Source: Leclercia adecarboxylata
Lineage (GTDB): Bacteria; Pseudomonadota; Gammaproteobacteria; Enterobacterales; Enterobacteriaceae
Length of the DNA: 64,000 nt
Reading direction: 5' to 3'
Assembly: GCF_023639785.1 (NCBI RefSeq)
Contig: NZ_CP098325.1
Location: forward strand, 868,001 to 932,000
Under the pieces are notes generated by a model, which was not told the origin of the DNA, did no database searches, and was given only the letters and a program-made list of their open reading frames with translations. Shown here one piece after another: positions 43,808-52,047 of the stretch (position 1 is the stretch's first letter; the number at the start of each line of letters is the position of its first letter). A program made the translations under genes and the position numbers.

Positions 43808-44478
43808 GATGTCTTCCCTCCGGCGACGTCTTCAATGGCGGCGAGAATATTGGCGTACGCGCCGCAGCGGCAGATGTTGCCGCTCATGCGCTCGCGGATC
43901 TCCTGCGCACTCATTTCGGGCGGGGAGACCAGATCGAGGGTGACGTGGCTCGGGATCCCCGCTTCAATCTCTTTCAGCACTGCCACCGAGGAGCAGATTT
44001 GCCCCGGCGTGCAGTAGCCGCACTGATAGCCATCGTGTTTGACAAACGCCGCCTGCATGGGATGCAGATTGTCAGGCGTGCCCAGTCCCTCGATGGTGGT
44101 GATGTCGGCGTTCTGGTGCATCACGGCCAGGGTGAGGCAGGAATTGATCCTGCGCCCGTCAACGATGACGGTGCAGGCACCGCACTGCCCGTGGTCGCAG
44201 CCTTTTTTGGTGCCGGTCAGGTGCAGGTTCTCGCGCAGGGCATCCAGCAGGGTGGTGCGGGTATCCACCTCCAGCTGCTGCTCCTCGCCATTGACGCGAA
44301 ACGTCACCGGCATCATCTCCGGCGCGGGCGTAACGGCGGGTTCGCCCTCGGCCAGCGCAGAACAGGGATACACCGCCGCGGTTGCCGCCGCTGCGGCACT
44401 TGCTTTTATCAGATCCCGACGAGACAGGCTGAAGTCGTGCGGCTGTCCATCGTCATGGTATTCGCCTTGGTTGCTCAT
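43804..44478 (-). CDS. paoA: Periplasmic aldehyde oxidoreductase, [2Fe-2S] subunit
   Basis: A 224-residue iron-sulfur subunit (E. coli PaoA 229). A Tat signal is clear: twin arginines in [11 protein letters not shown] (about 18-28) followed by an alanine-rich helix. Two [2Fe-2S] clusters are bound by [21 protein letters not shown] (positions about 114-134) and by [11 protein letters not shown] with NICRCGAY. The start follows GGAGG. It is the first gene of paoABCD and carries the export signal for the whole folded complex. Confidence 0.96.
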   Translation of the reverse strand: MSNQGEYHDDGQPHDFSLSRRDLIKASAAAAATAAVYPCSALAEGEPAVTPAPEMMPVTFRVNGEEQQLEVDTRTTLLDALRENLHLTGTKKGCDHGQCGACTVIVDGRRINSCLTLAVMHQNADITTIEGLGTPDNLHPMQAAFVKHDGYQCGYCTPGQICSSVAVLKEIEAGIPSHVTLDLVSPPEMSAQEIRERMSGNICRCGAYANILAAIEDVAGGKTS

Positions 44479-44714
44479 GCCAGGCCTCCGGTATTTAAAG
44501 GGAAAGTAACGGTCAAAGAGGGTGCGACGTTGTCGTCTTTTTTTAAACGTTAAGCATAGACGGCGATGTTGGTGGGATTATTCTCAAAAGGTGAATACGG
44601 TTATGAGGCGAGTTGATAATTCAAAAATTTTTTTTAGTTTCAAAACTGCTTTTTAATTTGATTTATGGGGCGTAATATCCACACAAATTAAGTTGATTAG
44701 GATGATTCTCAAGG

Positions 44715-44978
44715 ATGAGCCGCTCTACTACTCTCTTTATCGACGGACATAAAGCCCGGGTGACCTACGATCCGGTGATTGATATGTTCCGTGGTGTCTT
44801 TCTGCATACCAGAAGTGAAGCCCGCTTTATGGCGAGGGATGTCAACGAGCTGAAAGTGGCCGCCCGGGATGCGCTGGACAGCTATCTGAACGCCTGCGCC
44901 ATCACCGGCGTAACGCCTTTCCAGAAGCGCTCCTTGCGACCTTTTATGGCGCTCGCGCTTAAAGCTATTCTGCACTGA
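44715..44978 (+). CDS. HicB-like antitoxin-family protein without a HicA partner
   Basis: An 87-residue protein resembling the partial RNase H-fold HicB domain. It has the beta strands with GHKARVTYDPVIDMFRGVF and the helix DVNELKVAARDALDSYLNACAITGVTP, which match the HicB pattern of a helix ending in a D-x-Y-x-x-x-C segment. The C-terminal DNA-binding part of typical HicB proteins is missing or changed (ends ALALKAILH). No HicA toxin gene lies on either side. It is divergent from paoA across 236 bp. An orphan regulator or relic is likely. Confidence 0.6.
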   Translation: MSRSTTLFIDGHKARVTYDPVIDMFRGVFLHTRSEARFMARDVNELKVAARDALDSYLNACAITGVTPFQKRSLRPFMALALKAILH

Positions 44979-45028
44979 TTTCGCCATTGCCCCTGATATC
45001 CAGGGGCAACTGGCCTGAAGGGTGTTAT

Positions 45029-46051
45029 CTACACCGGCTCATTAAACTCCACATACACGCTGTAACTCTCGTCCTGCTCCTGGCTTAGATCGATGTTGGC
45101 GTTCGCTGTACCCTTAAGCGTTTTGATTCCCATCCCGAAGCGGGCTTCTTTGTTGGAGGAGAATACGCTCAGCTTTTTAAGGTCCAGTTCAGCACTCACA
45201 CAGCCGCCTATCTCTCTGGCAAATACAATGGCCTCCCAGGAAGGTTCAAATGGCAACCAGTTAAACTGCTCTTTTTCAAGAACCATCCCTTTTTTCCACT
45301 CCCGACCCGCTAACCTAATGACGCGTACATCGGTGCCGGTATCGGACAGGTCGGATTCCATTTTTAAACTTGCTTCGCCTGAAGCGACAGCAGTGGTGGC
45401 TTTTACTTTGGCCTTAATCTGATCGAATGCCCGTGATTTCGCCTCTTTGCGTATTTCTATTTTTGTCGCACCCAGACTGACAAACACTTTAATCATTTCC
45501 GTTTCACGCTCTTGCAGCAGGATGTCATCCAGCGTGTCACTGAGAATATAATAGTTTTCTTTTTCTGAGCCGGGCTTCGACAGAGGATGTTTAATATACG
45601 CCTGGTTTATTTGCGGGTGCCCGGGCTGAAAATGATAGTGGTGACTCAATGCTATTTCTGGCGTCATACTGATGCGCTTCATATATTTATCAAACGCATG
45701 TGCAGAATGTTTAAGTGTATCAACCGGAACGTCCTTTTCGTCTTTCTTGCTCAGGAGTTGATACAGTGAAAACGCAGCCGGAGCGGCATTAACGAGAACG
45801 GCGATGGGCAATGGAAGCAGCCGGGCAGCGACGGCCATAGCAATACCCGCATTCTGGTAGTTTAGAAAACCTTTCTCTTTTTGTTCTGTTTCTGCTTCAG
45901 ATTTGTTTTTGGGCGCTATAAACGTCTTGCCTTTTTTGGTGGCGTTCTCAAGCTCTATTTCTTCGCCATCGGTAATTAAAGTAGTAATAATCTCTTTGGT
46001 TGAAAAATCATCATACGTCTCTTGATCTACAAGAAAGATTAAATCATTCAT
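45029..46051 (-). CDS. Unknown 340-residue protein with a hydrophobic central segment
   Basis: I do not recognise this protein. The N-terminus (MNDLIFLVDQETYDDF) is acidic, a hydrophobic stretch lies at about 66-100 and could span the membrane once or twice, and the C-terminal 180 residues look like a soluble beta-rich domain. The start at 46051 is preferred to the one at 46114 because GGGATGG stands just upstream of it. It is 181 bases from the GH15 gene. Its position in an accessory stretch and lack of neighbours in a pathway leave function open. Confidence 0.6.
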   Translation of the reverse strand: MNDLIFLVDQETYDDFSTKEIITTLITDGEEIELENATKKGKTFIAPKNKSEAETEQKEKGFLNYQNAGIAMAVAARLLPLPIAVLVNAAPAAFSLYQLLSKKDEKDVPVDTLKHSAHAFDKYMKRISMTPEIALSHHYHFQPGHPQINQAYIKHPLSKPGSEKENYYILSDTLDDILLQERETEMIKVFVSLGATKIEIRKEAKSRAFDQIKAKVKATTAVASGEASLKMESDLSDTGTDVRVIRLAGREWKKGMVLEKEQFNWLPFEPSWEAIVFAREIGGCVSAELDLKKLSVFSSNKEARFGMGIKTLKGTANANIDLSQEQDESYSVYVEFNEPV

Positions 46052-46232
46052 TATCCATCCCGGGTGAAAATAAAATAGCTGGCGTGTTTTTGAGAAGAGT
46101 ACCGGGATTATCATTTTCTTTCTATCTGTAATATGAGGAATGTGATCAATATTGTCAGGGAATGAGTGCCTGCCTGTTTTTCCAACAGGCAGGTGTGGCG
46201 ATGATAGCTTTTTTAGTAATCCGAAAGGATTG

Positions 46233-48056
46233 TTATTTACCCTTCCGGTGCTCGCTGACAGCCTGTGCCGCGCAGATCAGCGCCAGGTGGCTTAACCCCT
46301 GGGGCATATTGCCGACCCACTCGCCGGTGCGGGTATCGAACATCTCATTGAAGGTTTCAACATTGCCGCGGTGACACAGCGTCTTGAGTATTTCATCCAT
46401 GTTCTCCTCAGCCCGTTCCGGCTCCCCCATTGAGGCCCAGGCCTCCGCCAGCCAGAAGGCGCAGGCGATAAAGGTGCTCTCCTCCTGCTCAACGCCGCTG
46501 TAGCGGTAGATCATCGCGCTGTTGTGGCCCAGCTCGCGTTGGATCGCCTGATAGGTCAGCTTCATGCGTTTCGGGTTTACCTTCACACCGTAGCGCGACA
46601 CGAGCGTGAGCGACGCATCCAGCTGCCCGCCATCCCCCACGTAAAAACAGTAAGCCTGATGCGTTTCAGACCAGCAGTGCTCTTCAATCCAGTCGCGAAT
46701 GCGGTCCCGCTCCCGGGCCCAGCGCGCCTTCCAGGTGGGTTCGATATGTTTGCTCTCGGCCAGCACCACGGCGCAGTCCAGCGCCAGCCAGCAGGCCATT
46801 TTCGAGTGGGTGTAATGCCGCTCCTCCGGCAGCTCCCAGATCCCGGAGTCCTTCATACGCCAGCGGTCGGCGCACTGGTTGGCCAGGTGCCCCAGGAATC
46901 GCGACGTGCCGATATCCAGAATATGCCCCGCCTCGACGAACAGCTTCGCCACGCCAAGCATATCGCCATACATGCTCAGCTGGCGCTGGTTGCGGGCGTT
47001 ATTGCCAAGGCGGACCGGCTGCGAATCCCGGTAGCCCTGCAGTTCGGGGTAGGTCTCTTCCGGCACCAGTTCGCCATCGAGGGTGTAGCAGGCCCGCATC
47101 TCCGGGCCGTGTTTGACGATGGTTTTCGACAGCCAGGAGAAGGCCGCCTTACACTCCTCAAGGGTGCCCAGATAGGTAAAGGCTTTGATAATCAGGCAGG
47201 CATCGCGCACCCAGGCAAAGCGGTAATCATAGTTTTTGCTGCCGCCGGGTCCCTCCGGCAGGGAAGTGGTGGCGGCTGCGGCCAGCGCGCCGGTGGGGGA
47301 GTACCAGAGGAACTTCAGCGCCAGCGCGGAGCGAATAACATGATCTTTATAGAGACCGTCGTATTTCAGCCCCTTTACCCAGTCCTGCCAGGCGGTGTGG
47401 CTGGTCTCAATTCGGTTATCAATCGCCTGAATGTCCGGGACCGCCAGCGGCTCATTCAGAGTCACCAGCAGGGCGACGACCTCCCGGCTCCCTTTTTTCA
47501 GGACGATCTCCGCCTCGACCTCTTCATCATCGGCACGGGTAATAACCACGTTGTCGCTGGTGTGCAGCATCGCCATCAGGTCGCCGATATGATAGACGCT
47601 GCCCTTGTCGGTATCTGAGCGCCAGGGCGATCGCGTTTCGATCATCGTCCCGAAGCGCAGTTGAAGCCTGAACGTCACGGTGCCACGCACGCCTTCCAGA
47701 CGGCGGGCCAGCTCGCTCCAGGGCAGGCGGCCCGCCAGGGTACTGTTGATGGATTCGGTTAACAGCGCCGTGCCGTCTTTGGTCTCGTAGCGGGTTTCGA
47801 GGATATTGCTGTCCTCGCGATAGGCGCGGGAGACGGTGTATTCAGTCGCAGGCGTCAGGCTGAAAAAGCCGCCAATGTTGGGATCCAGCAAGCGGTCAAA
47901 GAGGGGCGGCGAATCGAGATTAGGCGCCCCCCACCAGTCGATCGAACCATCCGGGGCGATGAGCGCTACCGAGCGTCCTTCACCGATAGCCGCGTAATCC
48001 CCCAGACCAACGAACCCGTTGTCACGCAAGGGCATGTCGTATTTCGCATTTTTCAA
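46233..48056 (-). CDS. Glycoside hydrolase family 15 protein (glucoamylase/trehalase-like)
   Basis: A 607-residue cytosolic protein of the GH15 family. An N-terminal beta-sandwich (about 10-230, with IGEGRSVALIAPDGSIDWWGAPNLDSPP) is followed by an alpha/alpha barrel (about 250-600) with YDYRFAWVRDACL, SGIWELPEERHYTHSK (probable general-acid region) and QGLSHLA near the end. Relatives act as glucoamylases or trehalases; the substrate here cannot be fixed. There is no signal peptide. It stands alone in the accessory region, with no trehalose gene beside it. Confidence 0.85.
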   Translation of the reverse strand: MKNAKYDMPLRDNGFVGLGDYAAIGEGRSVALIAPDGSIDWWGAPNLDSPPLFDRLLDPNIGGFFSLTPATEYTVSRAYREDSNILETRYETKDGTALLTESINSTLAGRLPWSELARRLEGVRGTVTFRLQLRFGTMIETRSPWRSDTDKGSVYHIGDLMAMLHTSDNVVITRADDEEVEAEIVLKKGSREVVALLVTLNEPLAVPDIQAIDNRIETSHTAWQDWVKGLKYDGLYKDHVIRSALALKFLWYSPTGALAAAATTSLPEGPGGSKNYDYRFAWVRDACLIIKAFTYLGTLEECKAAFSWLSKTIVKHGPEMRACYTLDGELVPEETYPELQGYRDSQPVRLGNNARNQRQLSMYGDMLGVAKLFVEAGHILDIGTSRFLGHLANQCADRWRMKDSGIWELPEERHYTHSKMACWLALDCAVVLAESKHIEPTWKARWARERDRIRDWIEEHCWSETHQAYCFYVGDGGQLDASLTLVSRYGVKVNPKRMKLTYQAIQRELGHNSAMIYRYSGVEQEESTFIACAFWLAEAWASMGEPERAEENMDEILKTLCHRGNVETFNEMFDTRTGEWVGNMPQGLSHLALICAAQAVSEHRKGK

Positions 48057-48387
48057 ATGAGTGTTCCCTTTTCTTTGATGAATATAAAGCCTGGCATAAT
48101 GTGACGGTTATCGCGCTTTCAGGGGGGTATGAAGGGAGAAAATCCTGGCACGATCGGCTCCCTCTCCATGCAGGGAGAGGGCAGAGATAAGGGGAAATAT
48201 GCCGCGCAGGTGCTTTTTTCTTACTCTCCGCACACACTCATTTAACAAAAAAAATTTGTCGAAATTACATATATCAATGGCGAATCAATAGAACACGTAA
48301 GTTTCCCGATATCCCCGCTGGTCGGATATGTCCGTCAGGGGGGCGGGCATACCATCCCGGACTGTTCCTCCCCAACCTAAGAAAATT
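48057..48387. other. Intergenic region with a palindromic repeat
   Basis: Between the GH15 gene and the Bor-like gene. It holds the promoter side of both genes and one copy of a palindromic extragenic repeat at 48147-48193. I see no further gene. Confidence 0.5.
48147..48193 (+). repeat. Palindromic extragenic repeat, copy 1
   Basis: The core CCCTCTCC-ATGCA-GGGAGAGGG is preceded by GGCACGATCGGCT. Related copies occur at 55913-56012 (same orientation) and 57850-57905 (opposite orientation). Confidence 0.7.
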
Positions 48388-48678
48388 ATGAAAAAGTTAA
48401 TGATGATAGCGTTTGTCACCGTTGCCCTGTCCGGCTGCGCCCAACAAACTTTCAGGATCAACAGCGGGGTGGCTGAAAAGCCCACGCAGGAAATTAAACA
48501 ATCCTTCTTTATTAATGGGATTGGCCAGTCTAAAACGATTGATGCGGCGCAAGTCTGCGGCGGCGCGGATAAAGTTATTCGTACCGAAGTACAGGAATCC
48601 GGCACGGATGTGTTATTGCGTGTCGTCACCCTTGGGATTTATACCCCTCGCGAAGCGCGGGTTTATTGCGCGAAATAA
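48388..48678 (+). CDS. Bor/Iss-family outer-membrane lipoprotein
   Basis: A 96-residue lipoprotein closely resembling lambda Bor and Iss, which are linked to serum resistance. The signal peptide ends in the lipobox LSGC (C17), followed by AQQTF. The family core FINGIGQSKTIDAAQVCGGADKV and LGIYTPREARVYC is present (quoted in parts at residues 38-60 and 80-92). The start at 48388 gives the Bor N-terminus; the frame extends upstream. No other phage genes are nearby, so it is a stand-alone chromosomal copy. Confidence 0.88.
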   Translation: MKKLMMIAFVTVALSGCAQQTFRINSGVAEKPTQEIKQSFFINGIGQSKTIDAAQVCGGADKVIRTEVQESGTDVLLRVVTLGIYTPREARVYCAK

Positions 48679-48740
48679 TATCCATGGCGGGCAGGATGAC
48701 TGCTCGCCACTGTTTTTGACCGCCCGTATTCATCGCTATT

Positions 48741-49079
48741 TCACAAATACTGGAACCACCAGGCCGCCAGTACCAGCACCCCAACGTTGAGAATCACGCT
48801 CACCCTAAAATAGGTTTTGAAAGGCTGCTTTTGGGTTTTATGGCGAAACAGCTGCTGGCCGAAGATCGCCCCCGGCCATCCCCCGACAACGCCACATACC
48901 AGTAAGGTCGATTCCGGCACCCTGCGCCAGGCTTTGCGGGCCGCCATTTTATCGGCACCGTAGATTACAAACGTCAGCGCGCTGGCGAGCAGAAACCACA
49001 TCGCCAGAGGATGAGGCAGCAAGGCGCTGCCCGCGGCGGCCAGAGCCAGCAGAAAATAACAGAGAAAAGGGAGGTTCAT
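48741..49079 (-). CDS. DUF1294 family membrane protein
   Basis: A 112-residue inner-membrane protein with about four hydrophobic segments (3-19, 25-42, 58-75, 92-110). The DUF1294 signature is seen as VIYGADKMAARKAWRRVPE followed by GVVGGWPGAIFGQQLFRHKTQK, given in two parts from about residues 38-83. Function is unknown; some relatives are fused to cold-shock domains. No clear Shine-Dalgarno precedes the ATG at 49079. Confidence 0.8.
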   Translation of the reverse strand: MNLPFLCYFLLALAAAGSALLPHPLAMWFLLASALTFVIYGADKMAARKAWRRVPESTLLVCGVVGGWPGAIFGQQLFRHKTQKQPFKTYFRVSVILNVGVLVLAAWWFQYL

Positions 49080-49145
49080 GGGAGGCAGTATCAGTCATCA
49101 ATCCGAAGGGCGATGATACGCGATCCTGCCGGGAGTGTAACCGGG

Positions 49146-49601
49146 CTAGCCGCTTAACCTTTTGGCAAAACAGATGGCCTCGTCGCGCCCGATATAGGGG
49201 CCATAGTTTTCTCTCTGCACATAGCCATGCTTTAAATAGAACTGCACCGCGCGGGTGTTAATTTTGCGCGTCTCAAGCCACAGCTCCAGGTAGCCCATTC
49301 CCCGCGCCGCCTCTTCAAGCCAGGCGAGTAGCGCCGCGCCAGTACCCGGGCAGCTCCGGTCAGAGAACATGCGTTTCAGTTCGGCAGTGGTCTCAGTCAA
49401 TGGGCGGAATGCACCACAGCCCACAGGCTGATTATTCTCATCTTTCGCTATCACCCACATCGCCCGCGCCCCGGAGACATCCCGCGGGTCGAAATGGCTT
49501 TTACCGCTGTCGCCGGTGATCGCGGCAAGCTCTGAGGAGAGTTGATCGATGAGCGTCTGAGAGTCGGTTGAGGTCGGATAGGATTTTTCGATGGTAATCA
49601 T
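49146..49601 (-). CDS. GNAT-family N-acetyltransferase
   Basis: A 151-residue acetyltransferase of the GNAT fold. The acetyl-CoA-binding region is around ELKRMFSDRSCPGTGAALLAWLEEAA (residues about 74-99), followed by YLELWLETRKINTRAVQFYLKHGY and a QRENYGPYIG ending that resembles YpeA/ElaA-like small-molecule acetyltransferases. The ATG at 49601 is chosen over an in-frame TTG at 49613; neither has a clear ribosome site. The substrate is unknown. Confidence 0.8.
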   Translation of the reverse strand: MITIEKSYPTSTDSQTLIDQLSSELAAITGDSGKSHFDPRDVSGARAMWVIAKDENNQPVGCGAFRPLTETTAELKRMFSDRSCPGTGAALLAWLEEAARGMGYLELWLETRKINTRAVQFYLKHGYVQRENYGPYIGRDEAICFAKRLSG

Positions 49602-49751
49602 TTCTGTAGACAATGGCAGGAGTCGCTTCTGCCAGTGTAGAACATCTCAAGAACCTGTACTCATACGAAAAGCCTCTGACTGGCCGGGTACAAACGCTAT
49701 CAATACTTCATGGTACTCACAAAGTTGCATTAGCTAAGATTGATGTACAAT

Positions 49752-49770
49752 TATACCCAATCTGGGTATA
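49752..49770. promoter_or_regulatory. Palindromic operator upstream of the HigA-like gene
   Basis: TATACCCA-ATC-TGGGTATA is a perfect 8-bp inverted repeat ending 54 bases before the repressor start codon. HigA-type antitoxins bind such palindromes to repress their own operon; binding here is inferred. Confidence 0.65.
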
Positions 49771-49824
49771 GAATGCGTCAGGGAACGGGATGAGGTGACG
49801 CAATGGAAGCGATTAGGGAGAGTG

Positions 49825-50139
49825 ATGAGCAGAGATATTTTTTCAGAATTAATGGAAGGTATGGATGCCTTACAGGAGCATAAGGAAGGTAAGCGGACGC
49901 TTCGTACCCATCACGTCGCAGTGCGTAAGGAAACGGAGTTAACACCGGAAGAACTAAAAGGGATCCGTCATGATTTGAATTTGTCTCAGGCGCTGTTTGC
50001 AAGATATTTGCACACTGCAACGAAGACCTATCAGAACTGGGAGCAGGGCCTGGCAAAACCTAACCGTCAGGCGGCGTTGCTGATCCGCATTGTCCAGAAG
50101 AGCCCCCAGGCTTTATCCTTATTGGCGGCAATGAACTAA
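49825..50139 (+). CDS. HigA/MqsA-type XRE-family repressor without an adjacent toxin
   Basis: A 104-residue protein starting MSRDIFSELMEGMDALQEH, the usual start of HigA2-type antitoxins. A helix-turn-helix lies at about residues 50-75 (LNLSQALFARYLHTATKTYQNWEQG, as a position range). The start at 49825 follows AGGGAGAG. In the family a HigB toxin gene normally precedes the antitoxin, but the 220 bases upstream hold only the palindromic operator and no toxin-like frame. It may act as a solo autorepressor or silence related toxins. Confidence 0.78.
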   Translation: MSRDIFSELMEGMDALQEHKEGKRTLRTHHVAVRKETELTPEELKGIRHDLNLSQALFARYLHTATKTYQNWEQGLAKPNRQAALLIRIVQKSPQALSLLAAMN

Positions 50140-50185
50140 TCTTCGCCAGCCTGGCAGGCAAAAATTACCCGCCAGGCTGTCGATA

Positions 50186-51994
50186 TCAGATATTCGCCCC
50201 CGGCGGCTGGTTCCCCGCCTCCAGCATCCCAAAACTCACAATCCTTGAACGCCCCAGCTCTTTCGCCCGGTACAACGCCACGTCGGCAGCGCGCAGCAGG
50301 TTTTCACCCTGCGCGTGCTGGGGATAGCTGGCAATGCCGATGGACACATCCACTGGGCCAATCTCCGACAGCTCGTAGCGCAGCGCCAGGCTGTGCACGG
50401 CGGAATGGATTTCGCTGGCTGTGGCAAACGCCGCCGCTTCATCGGCGCCCGGCAGCAGGGCCAGAAACTCCTCCCCGCCATAGCGGAACGGCATGCCCTT
50501 GTCGCTTACCGCGCGCTGGACAATCGCCGCCACGCTTTTGATCACCTGGTCGCCCGCCTCGTGTCCCAGCCTGTCGTTGATGGCTTTGAAGTGGTCGATG
50601 TCGATCATCAGGCAGCTTACCGGGTGACCGCTGTGCAGCGCCTGGTTCATCTGGGTGCGCAGGGCATCTTCCAGATGGTGGCGGTTGCGCAGCCCGGTCA
50701 GCGGATCGAAGAGCGCTTTTTCCAGCAGGGCATCGCGCAGACGCTGGTTGGCCAGCGCCAGACCCAGCGCTTCGGCCATCAGCTCCAGATAGGCGCGGGA
50801 CGGGGCCATCGCCGGGGTGAGATTCTGGAAGGAGAGCAGGCCGATGGCTTCGCCCTGGGCAATCAGCGGCACGCAAAGGGCATGCCGGGCGCTGCTGTCG
50901 GGCAGGTGATAGCAGGCGATATCCGGCTCGCCGTTGACCGGCGGATGGCTCTGGCCACGACGTACCGCCCAGCACTGGTCCGGATGGAAGGGATCGGGCT
51001 CGCCCTGCGGGTTGAGCCACTCGGCGGCACAGCGCATCTGCCACGGATCCTGTTCGAGAAGATAAAGCCGCCCGGCGATCCCCGGCGCAATGCTGGGAGC
51101 GAACAGCCGCGCCACGTTCAGCACGTCCTCGACGGATTCACACCCCTGCAGGCGCTGCGTCATGCGCGCCAGCAGTTCGCGGATCGCCCAGTCGGCGTCG
51201 CGCTCTTTTTCCAGCCGCTGCCGCACCAGGCCGTTTTCACGGAAGATGCGGATCGCCTGGGCCATATCGCCAATCTCGTCGATCTGACGGTAATCCGGGG
51301 CTTCGACGGCATAATCCTGGGACGCCAGCCGGTTGACCACGTCGCTCAGACGGACCACCGGGCGCAGCACCCGGCGCTTAAGGATAAAACCGAGCACAAA
51401 CAGGAACATCAGCGCGGTCAGGCCGACCATCACCTCGGAGAGGGTCCGCAGCCCGTGGGATTTTGCCGTGGCATCTTCAATCGCCACGTCGGTGCGGCGG
51501 TCCAGCATCTGGCGGAAATGGTCGATCTGATTCTGCACCTGTTCCAGTTCGCTTTCATAGCGCTCGCCATAAAGCCGTTCGATGGCCTCCGCCTGCTGCC
51601 CGCTGCTGACGCTGGCGATGGCGCGCTGCTGTTCATCCTGCAGAGCATCGGCCTGGGTTAACCCTTCGTGCAGCAGGGCCAGCTCCTCATCGCTGGCACC
51701 CGCGTCCTGCAGTTTTTGCAGGCGATGCTCGACTCCAGCCATGGAGGCCGCTTTCTGGCGATACGCGTCTGCCACCGGGGGCGCCTGCTTGATAACGTAC
51801 AGGCGGGCCAGATCCGAGAGCGCCCAGGCGTCCACCTCCACCTCTTCGGTGAGTTGATCGAAGACGTAGCGCTGTTCTACGGCCTGTCGCTCCACCTTTT
51901 CGGCGCTGGAGGCCATCAACATGGCCACCCCTGAAGCGATGGTCAGACAGACCGTGGCACCGTATGCCCAGTTAGTAATAGTGGCGATACGCAA
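50186..51994 (-). CDS. Membrane-bound diguanylate cyclase with HAMP and GAF domains
   Basis: A 602-residue c-di-GMP synthase. The N-terminal helix (about 8-28), an extracytoplasmic helical sensor (30-185), a second helix (190-208), HAMP (209-262), a GAF-like domain (about 280-420) and a C-terminal GGDEF domain (about 430-590) are seen. The catalytic motif reads RYGGEEFLALLPG, an active GGEEF form. The residues placed at the RxxD inhibitory site (SDKG) do not fit, so product inhibition through that site is unlikely. The signal is unknown. Confidence 0.88.
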   Translation of the reverse strand: MRIATITNWAYGATVCLTIASGVAMLMASSAEKVERQAVEQRYVFDQLTEEVEVDAWALSDLARLYVIKQAPPVADAYRQKAASMAGVEHRLQKLQDAGASDEELALLHEGLTQADALQDEQQRAIASVSSGQQAEAIERLYGERYESELEQVQNQIDHFRQMLDRRTDVAIEDATAKSHGLRTLSEVMVGLTALMFLFVLGFILKRRVLRPVVRLSDVVNRLASQDYAVEAPDYRQIDEIGDMAQAIRIFRENGLVRQRLEKERDADWAIRELLARMTQRLQGCESVEDVLNVARLFAPSIAPGIAGRLYLLEQDPWQMRCAAEWLNPQGEPDPFHPDQCWAVRRGQSHPPVNGEPDIACYHLPDSSARHALCVPLIAQGEAIGLLSFQNLTPAMAPSRAYLELMAEALGLALANQRLRDALLEKALFDPLTGLRNRHHLEDALRTQMNQALHSGHPVSCLMIDIDHFKAINDRLGHEAGDQVIKSVAAIVQRAVSDKGMPFRYGGEEFLALLPGADEAAAFATASEIHSAVHSLALRYELSEIGPVDVSIGIASYPQHAQGENLLRAADVALYRAKELGRSRIVSFGMLEAGNQPPGANI

Positions 51995-52047
51995 GGCGCA
52001 TTCCTTTTAGATTGCGATATATTCCATTGGCAGAGAATATATCTAAT

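Noticed and set aside
38132..44700. Possible integrated island with direct repeats of the tRNA-Thr 3' end
   Set aside because: I looked for a second copy of the tRNA 3' sequence and for an integrase downstream and found neither.
46524..47618. A 364-codon plus-strand frame opposite the GH15 gene
   Set aside because: It is a shadow frame; GH15 motifs are on the minus strand.
50315..51661. A 448-codon plus-strand frame opposite the diguanylate cyclase gene
   Set aside because: Its low-complexity composition is rich in Gln, Arg and His as typical of shadow frames; the minus strand encodes a clear GGDEF protein.
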